DNA from: Nanobdellati archaeon
GTDB taxonomy: Archaea; B1Sed10-29; WALL01
Direction: 5' to 3'
Length of the DNA: 46,666 nucleotides
Assembly: GCA_015522845.1 (NCBI GenBank)
Contig: WALL01000021.1
Coordinates: 1-46,666 of the forward strand
The translations under genes and the position numbers were made by a program. The notes under the pieces are model-generated. The model was not told the DNA's origin, did not search any database, and saw only the letters and a program-made list of their open reading frames with translations. Every line of letters starts with the position of its first letter. Position 1 is the first letter of the stretch. Shown here piece by piece: positions 40,361 to 46,666 of the stretch.

Positions 40361-40454
40361 TTTCTCACCTTCTCAATTTAGCAATGATGCTTTAGCAGTA
40401 AAGAATACGCTTATTGTGCTTTTTTTTGTCTCTTTTAGTATATAAATACGTCGA

Positions 40455-40721
40455 TTATTTAATTATCTTATATATCTTTGACTGGTGGTAAATCCCAAAT
40501 ATTATGACAAGGTAAGCTATAATCTGTATCCCGATTATTGGGAAGTCACCAACCAGCTTTCCCACGCTAAGTATTGTAGCTAGGTGGACTACAGCAAAGA
40601 AAGCAAACGCATCTGCCAGGAACATAAATATCCTGTCACTAGTGGTTTTGTATTCCACATACGCCATTGCAGTGACTACAAGTGCTAGGAAAAAGCTGAC
40701 GACCATTAGCAGCAATCCCAT
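40455..40721 (-). CDS. Small three-helix membrane protein
   Basis: An 88-residue protein with three TM helices (about residues 2-22, 30-52, 60-78) and a basic C-terminus. Unknown function. It lies 22 bases after the TtuA-like gene on the same strand, which suggests a shared transcript. Confidence 0.65.
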   Translation of the reverse strand: MGLLLMVVSFFLALVVTAMAYVEYKTTSDRIFMFLADAFAFFAVVHLATILSVGKLVGDFPIIGIQIIAYLVIIFGIYHQSKIYKIIK

Positions 40722-40743
40722 GCCTTCGCCTACTCCATTTTTG

Positions 40744-41625
40744 TTAATAAGCCTTTAGGTGTTCCAAAATTTGGCATGCCTTGCATATCTCTCCACTCGA
40801 CGGCTCGCCGCAAATCTTGCACCTGTTTGGTGTGCCTTTTGGCTTTTTTCCGCCATACTCATGCAAGTAAAAGGCGATTATATTGTCTTTCACATTTGGG
40901 TGCTTCTTTTCAAGCGTATCTAAAAAGTCCCTAAAGCTCTTGCGGTAAGCCCCCACTGAATAGGGGCACCTGCTGTAATTTACAGGAAAGCCCATTGCCT
41001 TTGAGTATGCTGTAGTCTCCCTTTCCTTCAGCAGGTAAAGCGGCTTCACGCGTGTGGCAAGCCCACTTCCCTTGCTCTTTGGCCCTCCACGCAAGGCTTG
41101 TGCGCTATCATTCCGGGATATGTTCATCAAAAATGCCTGGGCCTCATCATCCATGGTGTGCCCGGTTGCCACAGCATCAAAGCCTTTTGCTGCACGGCTT
41201 ATCAGCTGCCTCCTAAGGACCCCGCATACTGCGCATGCGCTCATTGGCGTATGCCTTTCTTTAAGCACGTCAAGCATCTCCTTAAGCGTATAGCCGTATT
41301 CCCCCTTAAATGAGGCCACCTTCAGCGGGATGCCATACTTGCTGCAGATGCTTTGCAGCGCACTCAAATTCTTGTCTGTATAGCCAGCAATCCCCGGCTC
41401 TACCATCACCGCCTCAACGCCATAGCCAAACTTATGGAGCATGTAAAGCAGCACAGTTGAGTCTTTTCCTCCCGATGCTGCAACCAGCACCTTATCGCCC
41501 TTTTTCAGCAGTGAGAACTTCCGGATTGTGTATCTCACTTTTTTTTCAAGGTATTCCATGAAGTGCTCCTTGCAAAACCCGCTTTCGTACACTTTCTTGC
41601 CGCACTTCCTGCACCTCATGTGCAT
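40744..41625 (-). CDS. tRNA thiolation enzyme, TtuA/NcsA (Ncs6) family
   Basis: A 293-residue protein. N-terminal zinc finger (CRKCGKKVYESGFCKEHF), PP-loop AASGGKDST (about residues 49-57), catalytic CAVCG pair, GHTMDDEAQAF, and a C-terminal zinc finger CKICGEPSSGEICKAC. This is the TtuA/Ncs6 group that adds sulfur to tRNA uridine, either at position 54 or at wobble 34; which one cannot be read here. It is divergent from acylphosphatase. Confidence 0.92.
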   Translation of the reverse strand: MHMRCRKCGKKVYESGFCKEHFMEYLEKKVRYTIRKFSLLKKGDKVLVAASGGKDSTVLLYMLHKFGYGVEAVMVEPGIAGYTDKNLSALQSICSKYGIPLKVASFKGEYGYTLKEMLDVLKERHTPMSACAVCGVLRRQLISRAAKGFDAVATGHTMDDEAQAFLMNISRNDSAQALRGGPKSKGSGLATRVKPLYLLKERETTAYSKAMGFPVNYSRCPYSVGAYRKSFRDFLDTLEKKHPNVKDNIIAFYLHEYGGKKPKGTPNRCKICGEPSSGEICKACQILEHLKAY

Positions 41626-41670
41626 ATTCTTCCCTCATTGTTTTTATTGGTTGTGTGCCTATTGCCTTGC

Positions 41671-41946
41671 ATGAAGCGTGTCCGCCTTGTCATATCCGGC
41701 CGTGTGCAGGGCGTCTTTTATCGTGCTGCCATCCGCAGTGTCGCTGCCAAATATCCTATTACTGGCTTTGTGCGCAACCTGCCTGACGGCACGGTAGAGG
41801 TAGTCGCCGAAGGCCCCGAGCCTGAGCTGCGCAGCTTTGCTGCTGAATGCAAGATTAATGATGGGGTCCGCAAGGCAGAAAAAGCGGATGCAACGTGGTT
41901 TGATGCCCCGTCGCGCGAGTTTAAATACTTCTCAATACGCTATTAG
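41671..41946 (+). CDS. acyP: Acylphosphatase
   Basis: A 91-residue protein: KRVRLVISGRVQGVFYRAAI with the catalytic arginine in GRVQGVFYR, and GFVRNLPDGTVEVVAEGP with the catalytic asparagine. Hydrolyses acyl phosphates. ATG 41671 matches the family start; a longer ORF upstream is not used. Seven bases separate it from the primase gene. Confidence 0.95.
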   Translation: MKRVRLVISGRVQGVFYRAAIRSVAAKYPITGFVRNLPDGTVEVVAEGPEPELRSFAAECKINDGVRKAEKADATWFDAPSREFKYFSIRY

Positions 41947-41953
41947 TGGTAGG

Positions 41954-42721
41954 ATGAAATTGCCGTTTGGAATGCGCCCGTCCTCACTTGAGGAAAGAAA
42001 ACGATTTTACGAGTCATTTGACCTTAAGCGATCGCGCAACTGGGTAGGAAGGAAGCTTGTTTATGCGGCAATCATCGGGCGCCACTCCGGAGTTTATCCG
42101 CCGGAATACAAAGAAGACAAAAACGTCCCGCTTGTTATTGACAATTACACGTCCCTTAAGGAAGTCATGCGCTACATACTGCACTTCCTGCCAGAGGGCG
42201 TTTACTATGACCGCAATTACTACCACAACTTCTCACTCTGCCATTCGCATGACCTAAGGGATTGCTGGAATTGGGGCAACTTTGCAGGGCAGCAGCTGGC
42301 TTTTGACCTTGATCCAGAAAATGTAGACTGCCCAATCCATGGCCCCCTTAGCAGGCGCTTGCACAAGCAAGGGCTTTCGTTTTGCAAAACAGCTTTTGAG
42401 ATTGCCCGCCAAAACACGGTTTCCCTTTTTGATGAGCTATCCAGCCAATACAGCGATGTCCGTGCGGTTTTTTCTGGCCGTGGCTTTCACATCCATGTAT
42501 TTGATAGTGATGCAATCTCCCTAACCCGCCGTGAGCGTGCCAAGATTGCAGAGCAATACTCGCACTTTGGCATTGACAAATGGGTTACTGAAGGGGAGAT
42601 GCGGCTGATGCGCCTCCCTTACACACTCAATGGGATCTCTTCCCGCATAGTAACTCCCCTCAAGAAATCAGAAATAGCTTCGTTCGATCCGGCAATCCAG
42701 GCGCTTCCACCTTTCCTCTAG
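41954..42721 (+). CDS. priS: DNA primase small subunit, short form
   Basis: A 255-residue archaeo-eukaryotic primase. The catalytic hhhDhD motif is LAFDLDPENVDC; VFSGRGFHIHVFD and MRLPYTLNGISSRIVTPLKK follow. It makes RNA/DNA primers for replication. It is shorter than usual PriS (about 330-400), with no C-terminal extension visible, and no priL next to it. A longer ORF starting at 41837 overlaps acyP and is not used. Confidence 0.88.
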   Translation: MKLPFGMRPSSLEERKRFYESFDLKRSRNWVGRKLVYAAIIGRHSGVYPPEYKEDKNVPLVIDNYTSLKEVMRYILHFLPEGVYYDRNYYHNFSLCHSHDLRDCWNWGNFAGQQLAFDLDPENVDCPIHGPLSRRLHKQGLSFCKTAFEIARQNTVSLFDELSSQYSDVRAVFSGRGFHIHVFDSDAISLTRRERAKIAEQYSHFGIDKWVTEGEMRLMRLPYTLNGISSRIVTPLKKSEIASFDPAIQALPPFL

Positions 42722-42846
42722 GCCTTCTTTTCCCCTTCTTTGTAGTAGTACTTCTTTTTTGCCTCTTCGGCCTTCTTTTCCCCTTCTTTGTAGTAATACG
42801 CCTTTTTCTCGCCTTCTTTGTAGTAATACTTCTTCTTTTCTCCCAT
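42718..42846 (-). CDS. 42-residue protein with three YYYKEGEKKA repeats
   Basis: A complete 42-codon ORF: MGEKKK, then YYYKEGEKKA twice, then EEAKKK, then YYYKEGEKKA again. The DNA of the repeats varies at third positions (GGC/GGG, TAT/TAC), so selection probably acts on the peptide. It overlaps the priS stop on the opposite strand by three bases. A/T-rich TTATTAAG lies about 28 bases upstream of its ATG. Alternating Lys/Glu and Tyr triplets suggest nucleic-acid or membrane-surface binding, but I know no such family. Confidence 0.65.
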   Translation of the reverse strand: MGEKKKYYYKEGEKKAYYYKEGEKKAEEAKKKYYYKEGEKKA

Positions 42847-42906
42847 GCTGTTCAATTTCTTTTTGACCTTAATAAGCTTTATCTATGTCCTCTGCATTAT
42901 TAAGCT

Positions 42907-43413
42907 GTGGAAAAATTGTTGCTTGTACTAGCCATCCTCTTGGCTGGCTGCACGCAATCCGAGGTGCATAACATGAATTTAACAAGCCCTGCATTTGAGG
43001 ACAAAGGGACGATCCCTATTAAGTATACCTGTGATGGTGAGGATATCTCCCCACCCCTTATGATTTCAGGCATTCCCAATGGGACAGATTCGCTTGCACT
43101 TATCCTTGACGACCCGGATGCGCCCATGGGCACCTGGGACCACTGGCTGCTTTGGGATTTTGACCCCGTTGACCGCATAGATGCCAATACAACTCCCCAA
43201 GGCGCAGTGTTGGGGATGAACAGCTTCAAGCGCCTTTCATATGGCGGGCCTTGCCCTCCAGACCGCGAGCACAGGTACTTTTTCCACCTCTATGCGCTTG
43301 ACATGAAGATCCAGCTTCCAGAGGGCTCATCCAAGGGGGCGCTCCTAAAGGCAATGCGCGGGCACATCCTTGCTGAGGCGGAGCTAATGGGCAGGTATGA
43401 CCGGAAGCGCTAA
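42907..43413 (+). CDS. PEBP (YbhB/YbcL-like) lipoprotein
   Basis: A 168-residue protein with signal peptide and lipobox (AILLAGC, Cys15), then the phosphatidylethanolamine-binding-protein fold: YTCDGEDISPPLMISG, ALILDDPDAPMGTWDHWLLW and GGPCPPDREHRYFF. A membrane-anchored ligand-binding protein of unknown ligand. GTG start. Confidence 0.93.
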   Translation: MEKLLLVLAILLAGCTQSEVHNMNLTSPAFEDKGTIPIKYTCDGEDISPPLMISGIPNGTDSLALILDDPDAPMGTWDHWLLWDFDPVDRIDANTTPQGAVLGMNSFKRLSYGGPCPPDREHRYFFHLYALDMKIQLPEGSSKGALLKAMRGHILAEAELMGRYDRKR

Positions 43414-43562
43414 GCCCTTTTCTTCAGCCTTGCTAGCTCGTATTCTAAGTTGGACCTTTTCACCTTATCCATTATGGGCAGCTTAAGCTCGTTTTCTATC
43501 TCTGCAATCCTGTCCTTTATTCCCTTGGCCCGTGCATGGGCCTGCTTCTTGCTGATTGGCAT
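43410..43562 (-). CDS. Small coiled-coil hypothetical protein (50 aa)
   Basis: A 50-residue ORF, MPISKKQAHARAKGIKDRIA onward, ending LARLKKRA. Strongly helical with heptad-like leucines. Its stop overlaps the PEBP stop by two bases. Family not recognised. Confidence 0.6.
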   Translation of the reverse strand: MPISKKQAHARAKGIKDRIAEIENELKLPIMDKVKRSNLEYELARLKKRA

Positions 43563-43632
43563 GGGTTAGTAGTGGCTGCGGAACAATAAAAACCCCAGTT
43601 ATGCTTATAAGTGCCAATCCCATTTTACCATC

Positions 43633-43968
43633 ATGGCACTCAAAGCAATAAAATCGGTCGATGTGATGTCCGCTGCGAAGATGTACGCCGTGATGATGGG
43701 GGCGGTGGGATTCTTCTTAGGGGCATTCGTTGCGGTGATTTACGGCATTTTCCTTGGCGGAGTGGGCATGCTCGGGCTGATGGCTGGAGGCAATTTTGCA
43801 GGCATGAGCATAGTGGCAGTAATCGTAGGCATAATCATGCTGATTGTTCTTGTCGTCGTTGCCACCATAAGCCAAGCAATAATAGGCTTCATCAGCGGCG
43901 CAATCGGGGCATTCATCTACAACTTCTTCGCCAAGCGCGTTGGCGGAATTAAGATAGAGCTGGAATAA
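43633..43968 (+). CDS. DUF3566-like membrane protein
   Basis: A 111-residue protein with two or three TM helices. MALKAIKSVDVMSAAKMYAV and the later GFISGAIGAFIYNFFAKRVG resemble archaeal DUF3566-type membrane proteins. A TATA-like GCTTATAAG about 25 bases upstream supports a leaderless start. Function unknown. Confidence 0.72.
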   Translation: MALKAIKSVDVMSAAKMYAVMMGAVGFFLGAFVAVIYGIFLGGVGMLGLMAGGNFAGMSIVAVIVGIIMLIVLVVVATISQAIIGFISGAIGAFIYNFFAKRVGGIKIELE

Positions 43969-43971
43969 GCT

Positions 43972-44035
43972 GGGATGCCAAAGGGCGAACCCCCATCCCC
44001 AACAGCCGCTGAGCGGCTTATGGTGGTTCCGCCAC
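43972..44035. other. Three consecutive hairpins between convergent genes
   Basis: GGGATG/CATCCC (43972-43999), AGCCGC-TGA-GCGGCT (44004-44018) and GTGG/CCAC (44023-44035) lie between the DUF3566-like gene and the toxin gene. AGCCGCTGAG at 44004-44013 recurs at 44646-44655 within the RNA candidate, so the toxin-antitoxin pair is bracketed by related sequence. Confidence 0.5.
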
Positions 44036-44055
44036 TCACGCGTTAAAAGGACTGA

Positions 44056-44310
44056 TTAATACGCCTTGTCGTGATGGTCTATCGAGATTATTTTCACTAT
44101 GCCGTCTCTTATTGTATAAACCAACACAAAACTCCCGAAATGAACTCGCCTGTAACCAGCCAAGTCGTGTTTGAGCGGCTTGTATCTTTCCGGAGCCCCG
44201 ACAATTTCAATCAATTTTCTTTGTATTTGCTTGAAAAGAACGGAATCCTTTTTCTTCATCTTCTTCATTGATTTCTCAAACTGCTTGCTGAATTTAATCT
44301 TGTAATCCAT
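44056..44310 (-). CDS. RelE/ParE-type toxin
   Basis: An 84-residue protein: YKIKFSKQFEKSMKKMKKKD, APERYKPLKHDLAGYRRVHF, GSFVLVYTIRDGIVKIISID, HHDKAY. This is the RelE/YoeB fold that cuts mRNA on the ribosome; the basic patch and GYRRVHFGSF loop carry the active site. Its ATG overlaps the antitoxin stop (TAATG), the usual coupling. Confidence 0.9.
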   Translation of the reverse strand: MDYKIKFSKQFEKSMKKMKKKDSVLFKQIQRKLIEIVGAPERYKPLKHDLAGYRRVHFGSFVLVYTIRDGIVKIISIDHHDKAY

Positions 44311-44540
44311 TAAAGCCCTTCCAAAAAGGCAATGGCCTCCTTCTTTCCCATGGCTTTCGCCTCCCTGTCCATTTCAGCCTCTATCTGCTCATACCTCGCA
44401 ATCCTCTTTGCCATCACTTTCTTCCGTATCTCGTCCAGTATGAATTCCTGTATGTTTTTGTAACCGTACTCTTCAGAATAGTCTTTAGATGCTTTGAACA
44501 GGTTCGCGGGCATCGTCACGCTTATTTGCTTCAAACTCAT
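44310..44540 (-). CDS. Ribbon-helix-helix antitoxin
   Basis: A 76-residue protein from ATG 44540, with GGTGAA upstream. It opens SLKQISVTMPANLFKASKDY (RHH DNA-binding strand and helix) and ends in a charged helix MDREAKAMGKKEAIAFLEGL, likely binding the toxin. It would repress its own promoter and neutralise the toxin. Confidence 0.85.
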   Translation of the reverse strand: MSLKQISVTMPANLFKASKDYSEEYGYKNIQEFILDEIRKKVMAKRIARYEQIEAEMDREAKAMGKKEAIAFLEGL

Positions 44541-44603
44541 TGAATTCACCAACGTATTTATGCGTACGTCTAAGTATTTAAAGTTATTTGCTTTTTACGT
44601 AGC

Positions 44604-44755
44604 GGCACAGCTGGTTTCCCGGCGCCACCGCCACACGGGCATTAAAGCCGCTGAGCTACTTATAAGGGCTCAGCAGCTACTCCTACGCCACACAACAGGC
44701 GTTCCACGGTGCCGAAACCAGCCTCCTGTACGGTTCTTAGGATGGCGATGTTTTT
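44604..44755 (+). ncRNA. Candidate structured RNA with a 16-bp closing stem
   Basis: TATTTAAA at 44575-44582 lies about 25 bases upstream. GCTGGTTTC (44610-44618) pairs with GAAACCAGC (44714-44722), and GG-CACCG (44621-44630, with bulges) with CGGTGCC (44707-44713). Inside are hairpins CGG(G)C/GCCG (44636-44650), GCTGAGC/GCTCAGC (44650-44674) and CGCC/GGCG (44686-44701). A T-run follows at 44751-44755. It could be a free ncRNA or the 3' part (right end/guide RNA) of a lost IS200/IS605 element. The remaining gap to 44916 holds no convincing gene. Confidence 0.45.
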
Positions 44756-44916
44756 AATGGTCTCCATCAGCAACTGTTATCCTTCTTTCCCGAATAGTTC
44801 CATATGGAACGCCAAGTGGAATATCAAGAAACAAGGCGGGGGGATAAGAGCGGATTGATGAGGTGTTCTTATTTGGTTTCCTCTCAGATAAGTGATGGTG
44901 CCCCGGAGGCATAACC

Positions 44917-46158
44917 TCACTGGAGTTTATTGAAAAGAGGGTATAAATCAAACGATGCCCCCGTTTTCAACTTGAGGAATTCCTTTCTCCGGATTGCCTT
45001 GGTGGCATAACTCTCACAAATATCCAAGAACTCTTTTGCCCTTTCCCCAGAGATGGAGCCGGTTCCATGTGCAAATATCGAGTCGTTCCTCAAGCTCATG
45101 CTGCTCTCCAATTCCAGATCGTTCAGCATTTCCTCGGATAAGCGGTTTCCCAGTTCCTGCAAGAGGTATAATTTGCGTCTATATCCCAATCGTAGAGGCA
45201 GCTCAAGGCGATTTTCCAGTTTAAACTCATCGACCACTTTTTGGGTATCCTCTGTCACATCAGCCAATCGCAAGCCATTATGCTCGTCATATATCCCATA
45301 GTTGGACAAAAGTAGCTGGGCAATCATCTCCATAGCCCGATATGTGGTTGCAACGGCCGCATTGTAACGACCCTGTTTAATCCGGCGACTTGAGTTGTTT
45401 ATCAGGTCTGGCAACAACATACGCAGCTGCCCCGGGTAATCTTTTCCCTTCTTCAGTTTTGCAAGGTTCTGGAGATACGACCAATTCTCTTTGCTTAAGA
45501 GCGCGCCATCCCCATTTTTGATGGCCGAGCCATGGTTGAAGTTGTCCCATTCGTAAAATAAGTCCAATGTGTCTATTATACTGCCCTTATTCATGTTTGT
45601 AAGAAGCTTTTCCGCCCTTTTTTTTGCCGCGGAAAAGTAGTAGAGTTCCGAAAATTTCCTAATCATATACTCGTTTATCCTGTCCGAAGAGGTGTGGTTC
45701 TCAAATGCCATTATCTTTTCCGTATTGTCAATTGGCTTCCCCTTTTTGCCCCTATCCGGGACAATATACTCCAAGGTTATGTCCCTGCCATCAACAGCCA
45801 CCAACTCCGCCGCCGCGACAATCGCGGAAACGATGGGCTTTGTGCCGCCCGTGAAATTCAGTGTAATCATGTCCTCCGGCGGAATCCCCTTAAGGAATTC
45901 AAATACGGTCGTCTCTATGTCGGGCAAGTTTGTTGGCGATTGAAGCTTAAGAGGCAGGTGCGCGATTCCCGCGGCGGATAGCTCCTCGGAAAAACGCAGA
46001 TAAAGGTGTTCTGATGCATCAGTATGTATAAAAACCACCGTGGAGCTTTTCTTGCGCCCGTTTGTCTTCTTGGTTATATCATTGCTCACAAACCGTATCA
46101 GACCGGACTTTCCTGCCGCCTCCCAGTTTCCCAAAGAGTAAACGACCCACAGTCCCAT
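44917..46158 (-). CDS. CRISPR-associated CARF-HEPN protein (TIGR02710/Csm6-like)
   Basis: A 413-residue protein. The N-terminal half is a CARF-like Rossmann domain (TVVFIHTDASEHLYLRF; LNFTGGTKPIVSAIVAAAE, about residues 99-117). The C-terminal half is helical, with RRIKQGRYNAAVATTYRAME and a HEPN nuclease motif RNDSIFAHG (about 356-364). This is the layout of TIGR02710 proteins, which are thought to be RNases switched on by cyclic oligoadenylate from type III CRISPR complexes. It is divergent from cas6 with 36 bases between the starts. Confidence 0.88.
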   Translation of the reverse strand: MGLWVVYSLGNWEAAGKSGLIRFVSNDITKKTNGRKKSSTVVFIHTDASEHLYLRFSEELSAAGIAHLPLKLQSPTNLPDIETTVFEFLKGIPPEDMITLNFTGGTKPIVSAIVAAAELVAVDGRDITLEYIVPDRGKKGKPIDNTEKIMAFENHTSSDRINEYMIRKFSELYYFSAAKKRAEKLLTNMNKGSIIDTLDLFYEWDNFNHGSAIKNGDGALLSKENWSYLQNLAKLKKGKDYPGQLRMLLPDLINNSSRRIKQGRYNAAVATTYRAMEMIAQLLLSNYGIYDEHNGLRLADVTEDTQKVVDEFKLENRLELPLRLGYRRKLYLLQELGNRLSEEMLNDLELESSMSLRNDSIFAHGTGSISGERAKEFLDICESYATKAIRRKEFLKLKTGASFDLYPLFNKLQ

Positions 46159-46159
46159 G

Positions 46160-46190
46160 ATGTTATTAATAAGTTCCAGCTTAATAACAT
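46160..46190. promoter_or_regulatory. 10-bp inverted repeat between CARF gene and cas6
   Basis: ATGTTATTAA (46160-46169) and TTAATAACAT (46181-46190) are perfect inverted copies around an 11-base spacer. They fill the gap between the two divergent start codons (46158 and 46195). As DNA this is a symmetrical operator; as RNA it is a hairpin just before each start. Confidence 0.65.
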
Positions 46191-46194
46191 TATC

Positions 46195-46666
46195 ATGCGC
46201 TTAAAGATTGTGTTACGCGCCTTGAACGAGGGCACCGTCCCCTACAATAAAAAGCGTGCGCTAAATGCGTGGATATACAACATGATAAAATCCGCTGAAG
46301 TTGAATTGGCGGAAAAAATGCACGACAGCAGGCAGATAAAATTCTTCACATTCAGTGATGTCTTTCTCCAAAAGCCCTATTCGCTAACTAATGACGGGAT
46401 AGCGGTGAGGAAATGGAGTCATCTAACCGTGGTGTTTTCGGCGTGGGATGACAATCTGCCAAAAGCCATATCAAAAGCGATGATAAAAATAGCCAACAAG
46501 AACCTGCGGCAACTGGTATTGGGCACTGTGACATATGACATATTGTTCATAGAGGGGATTGCTGAACCAGAAATAACGGAAGAAATGGAATTTGGGCCGG
46601 TCTCGCCAATATCCGTATCCACAGAAAAGAATGAAAAGATTGTGAGTGTTGAGCCTGTCTCTTATA
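46195..46666 (+). CDS. cas6: Cas6 CRISPR RNA endonuclease (3' end outside window)
   Basis: Open from ATG 46195 to the window end (157 codons). MRLKIVLRALNEGTVPYNKK, then WIYNMIKS and IKFFTFSDVF, match the N-terminal ferredoxin-like domain of Cas6, which cuts CRISPR precursor RNA. The C-terminal glycine-rich loop is outside. It implies that a CRISPR-Cas locus continues to the right; with the CARF protein, type III is the likely kind. Confidence 0.87.
   Translation, partial: MRLKIVLRALNEGTVPYNKKRALNAWIYNMIKSAEVELAEKMHDSRQIKFFTFSDVFLQKPYSLTNDGIAVRKWSHLTVVFSAWDDNLPKAISKAMIKIANKNLRQLVLGTVTYDILFIEGIAEPEITEEMEFGPVSPISVSTEKNEKIVSVEPVSY

Noticed and set aside
44610-44722. Calling the RNA candidate an RNase P or SRP RNA
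   Set aside because: The universally conserved sequence blocks of those RNAs are not visible, and it is too short.
44754-44951. 65-codon minus-strand ORF between CARF gene and the RNA candidate
   Set aside because: It overlaps the CARF gene's end out of frame, has no family resemblance, and its end runs into the RNA candidate. Coding not supported.

Overview
This window reads as a compact archaeal chromosome segment. The archaeal markers are a group II chaperonin (thermosome), a PriS-type primase, a cupin-type phosphoglucose isomerase, an archaeal phosphopantothenate synthetase, a family related to tetraether lipid synthase, a tRNA-Leu carrying an intron next to the anticodon, and TATA boxes about 25-30 bases upstream of many start codons (implying leaderless mRNAs). 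Short operons, many 40-60 residue genes and broken genes would fit a small-genome lineage such as DPANN, but the lineage cannot be fixed from the sequence alone.

Layout. Bases 1-4.4 kb hold the tail of a radical SAM gene, a MinD/ferredoxin ATPase, a putative metal exporter, an ACT protein, a type-4 uracil-DNA glycosylase and small genes. Bases 4.4-6.4 kb hold a PadR repressor gene with a palindromic operator, followed by a tetraether-synthase-like radical SAM enzyme. Bases 6.4-10.7 kb hold tRNA-Leu(CAA), Hsp20, a Nudix/SAHH-like fusion, phosphoglucose isomerase, a 47-residue lysine-rich protein and a glutaredoxin. Bases 10.7-13 kb hold ribH (its 5' end duplicated around a hairpin insert), phosphopantothenate synthetase, a broken YjbQ gene and a stand-alone ThiI PP-loop protein.

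Bases 13.4-14.8 kb are the most striking part. A TATA box is followed at leaderless spacing by a 10-codon ORF ending in five consecutive Cys codons. A structured leader follows, then cysteine synthase, then tRNA-Cys(GCA) with no visible promoter of its own. The hairpin arm covering the cysK Shine-Dalgarno-like sequence is complementary to the Cys-codon run as well as to its local partner, which suggests a cysteine-sensing attenuation circuit. Two 94-bp repeats built from the tRNA-Cys 3' end follow. Cysteinyl-tRNA synthetase lies at 23.4 kb and several thiol-redox proteins at 25-27 kb.

Bases 15-23 kb hold a THUMP-SPOUT protein, an Lrp regulator, an antiporter/CBS/DUF1015 operon, a P-type ATPase remnant and a Na/Ca exchanger. 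Bases 28.5-34.3 kb hold the thermosome and a 1307-residue GNAT protein with six tandem repeats, followed by a dense cluster of inverted repeats. Bases 34.8-43.6 kb hold a secreted transglutaminase-like protein, acetyl-CoA synthetase, a TtuA/NcsA-type sulfurtransferase, acylphosphatase, a short PriS, a 42-residue protein made of three copies of a ten-residue repeat, and a PEBP lipoprotein. Bases 43.9-46.7 kb are defence-like: a RelE/RHH toxin-antitoxin pair, a candidate structured RNA, a CARF-HEPN (TIGR02710-like) protein and, divergently, the start of cas6, with a 10-bp inverted repeat between the two start codons.
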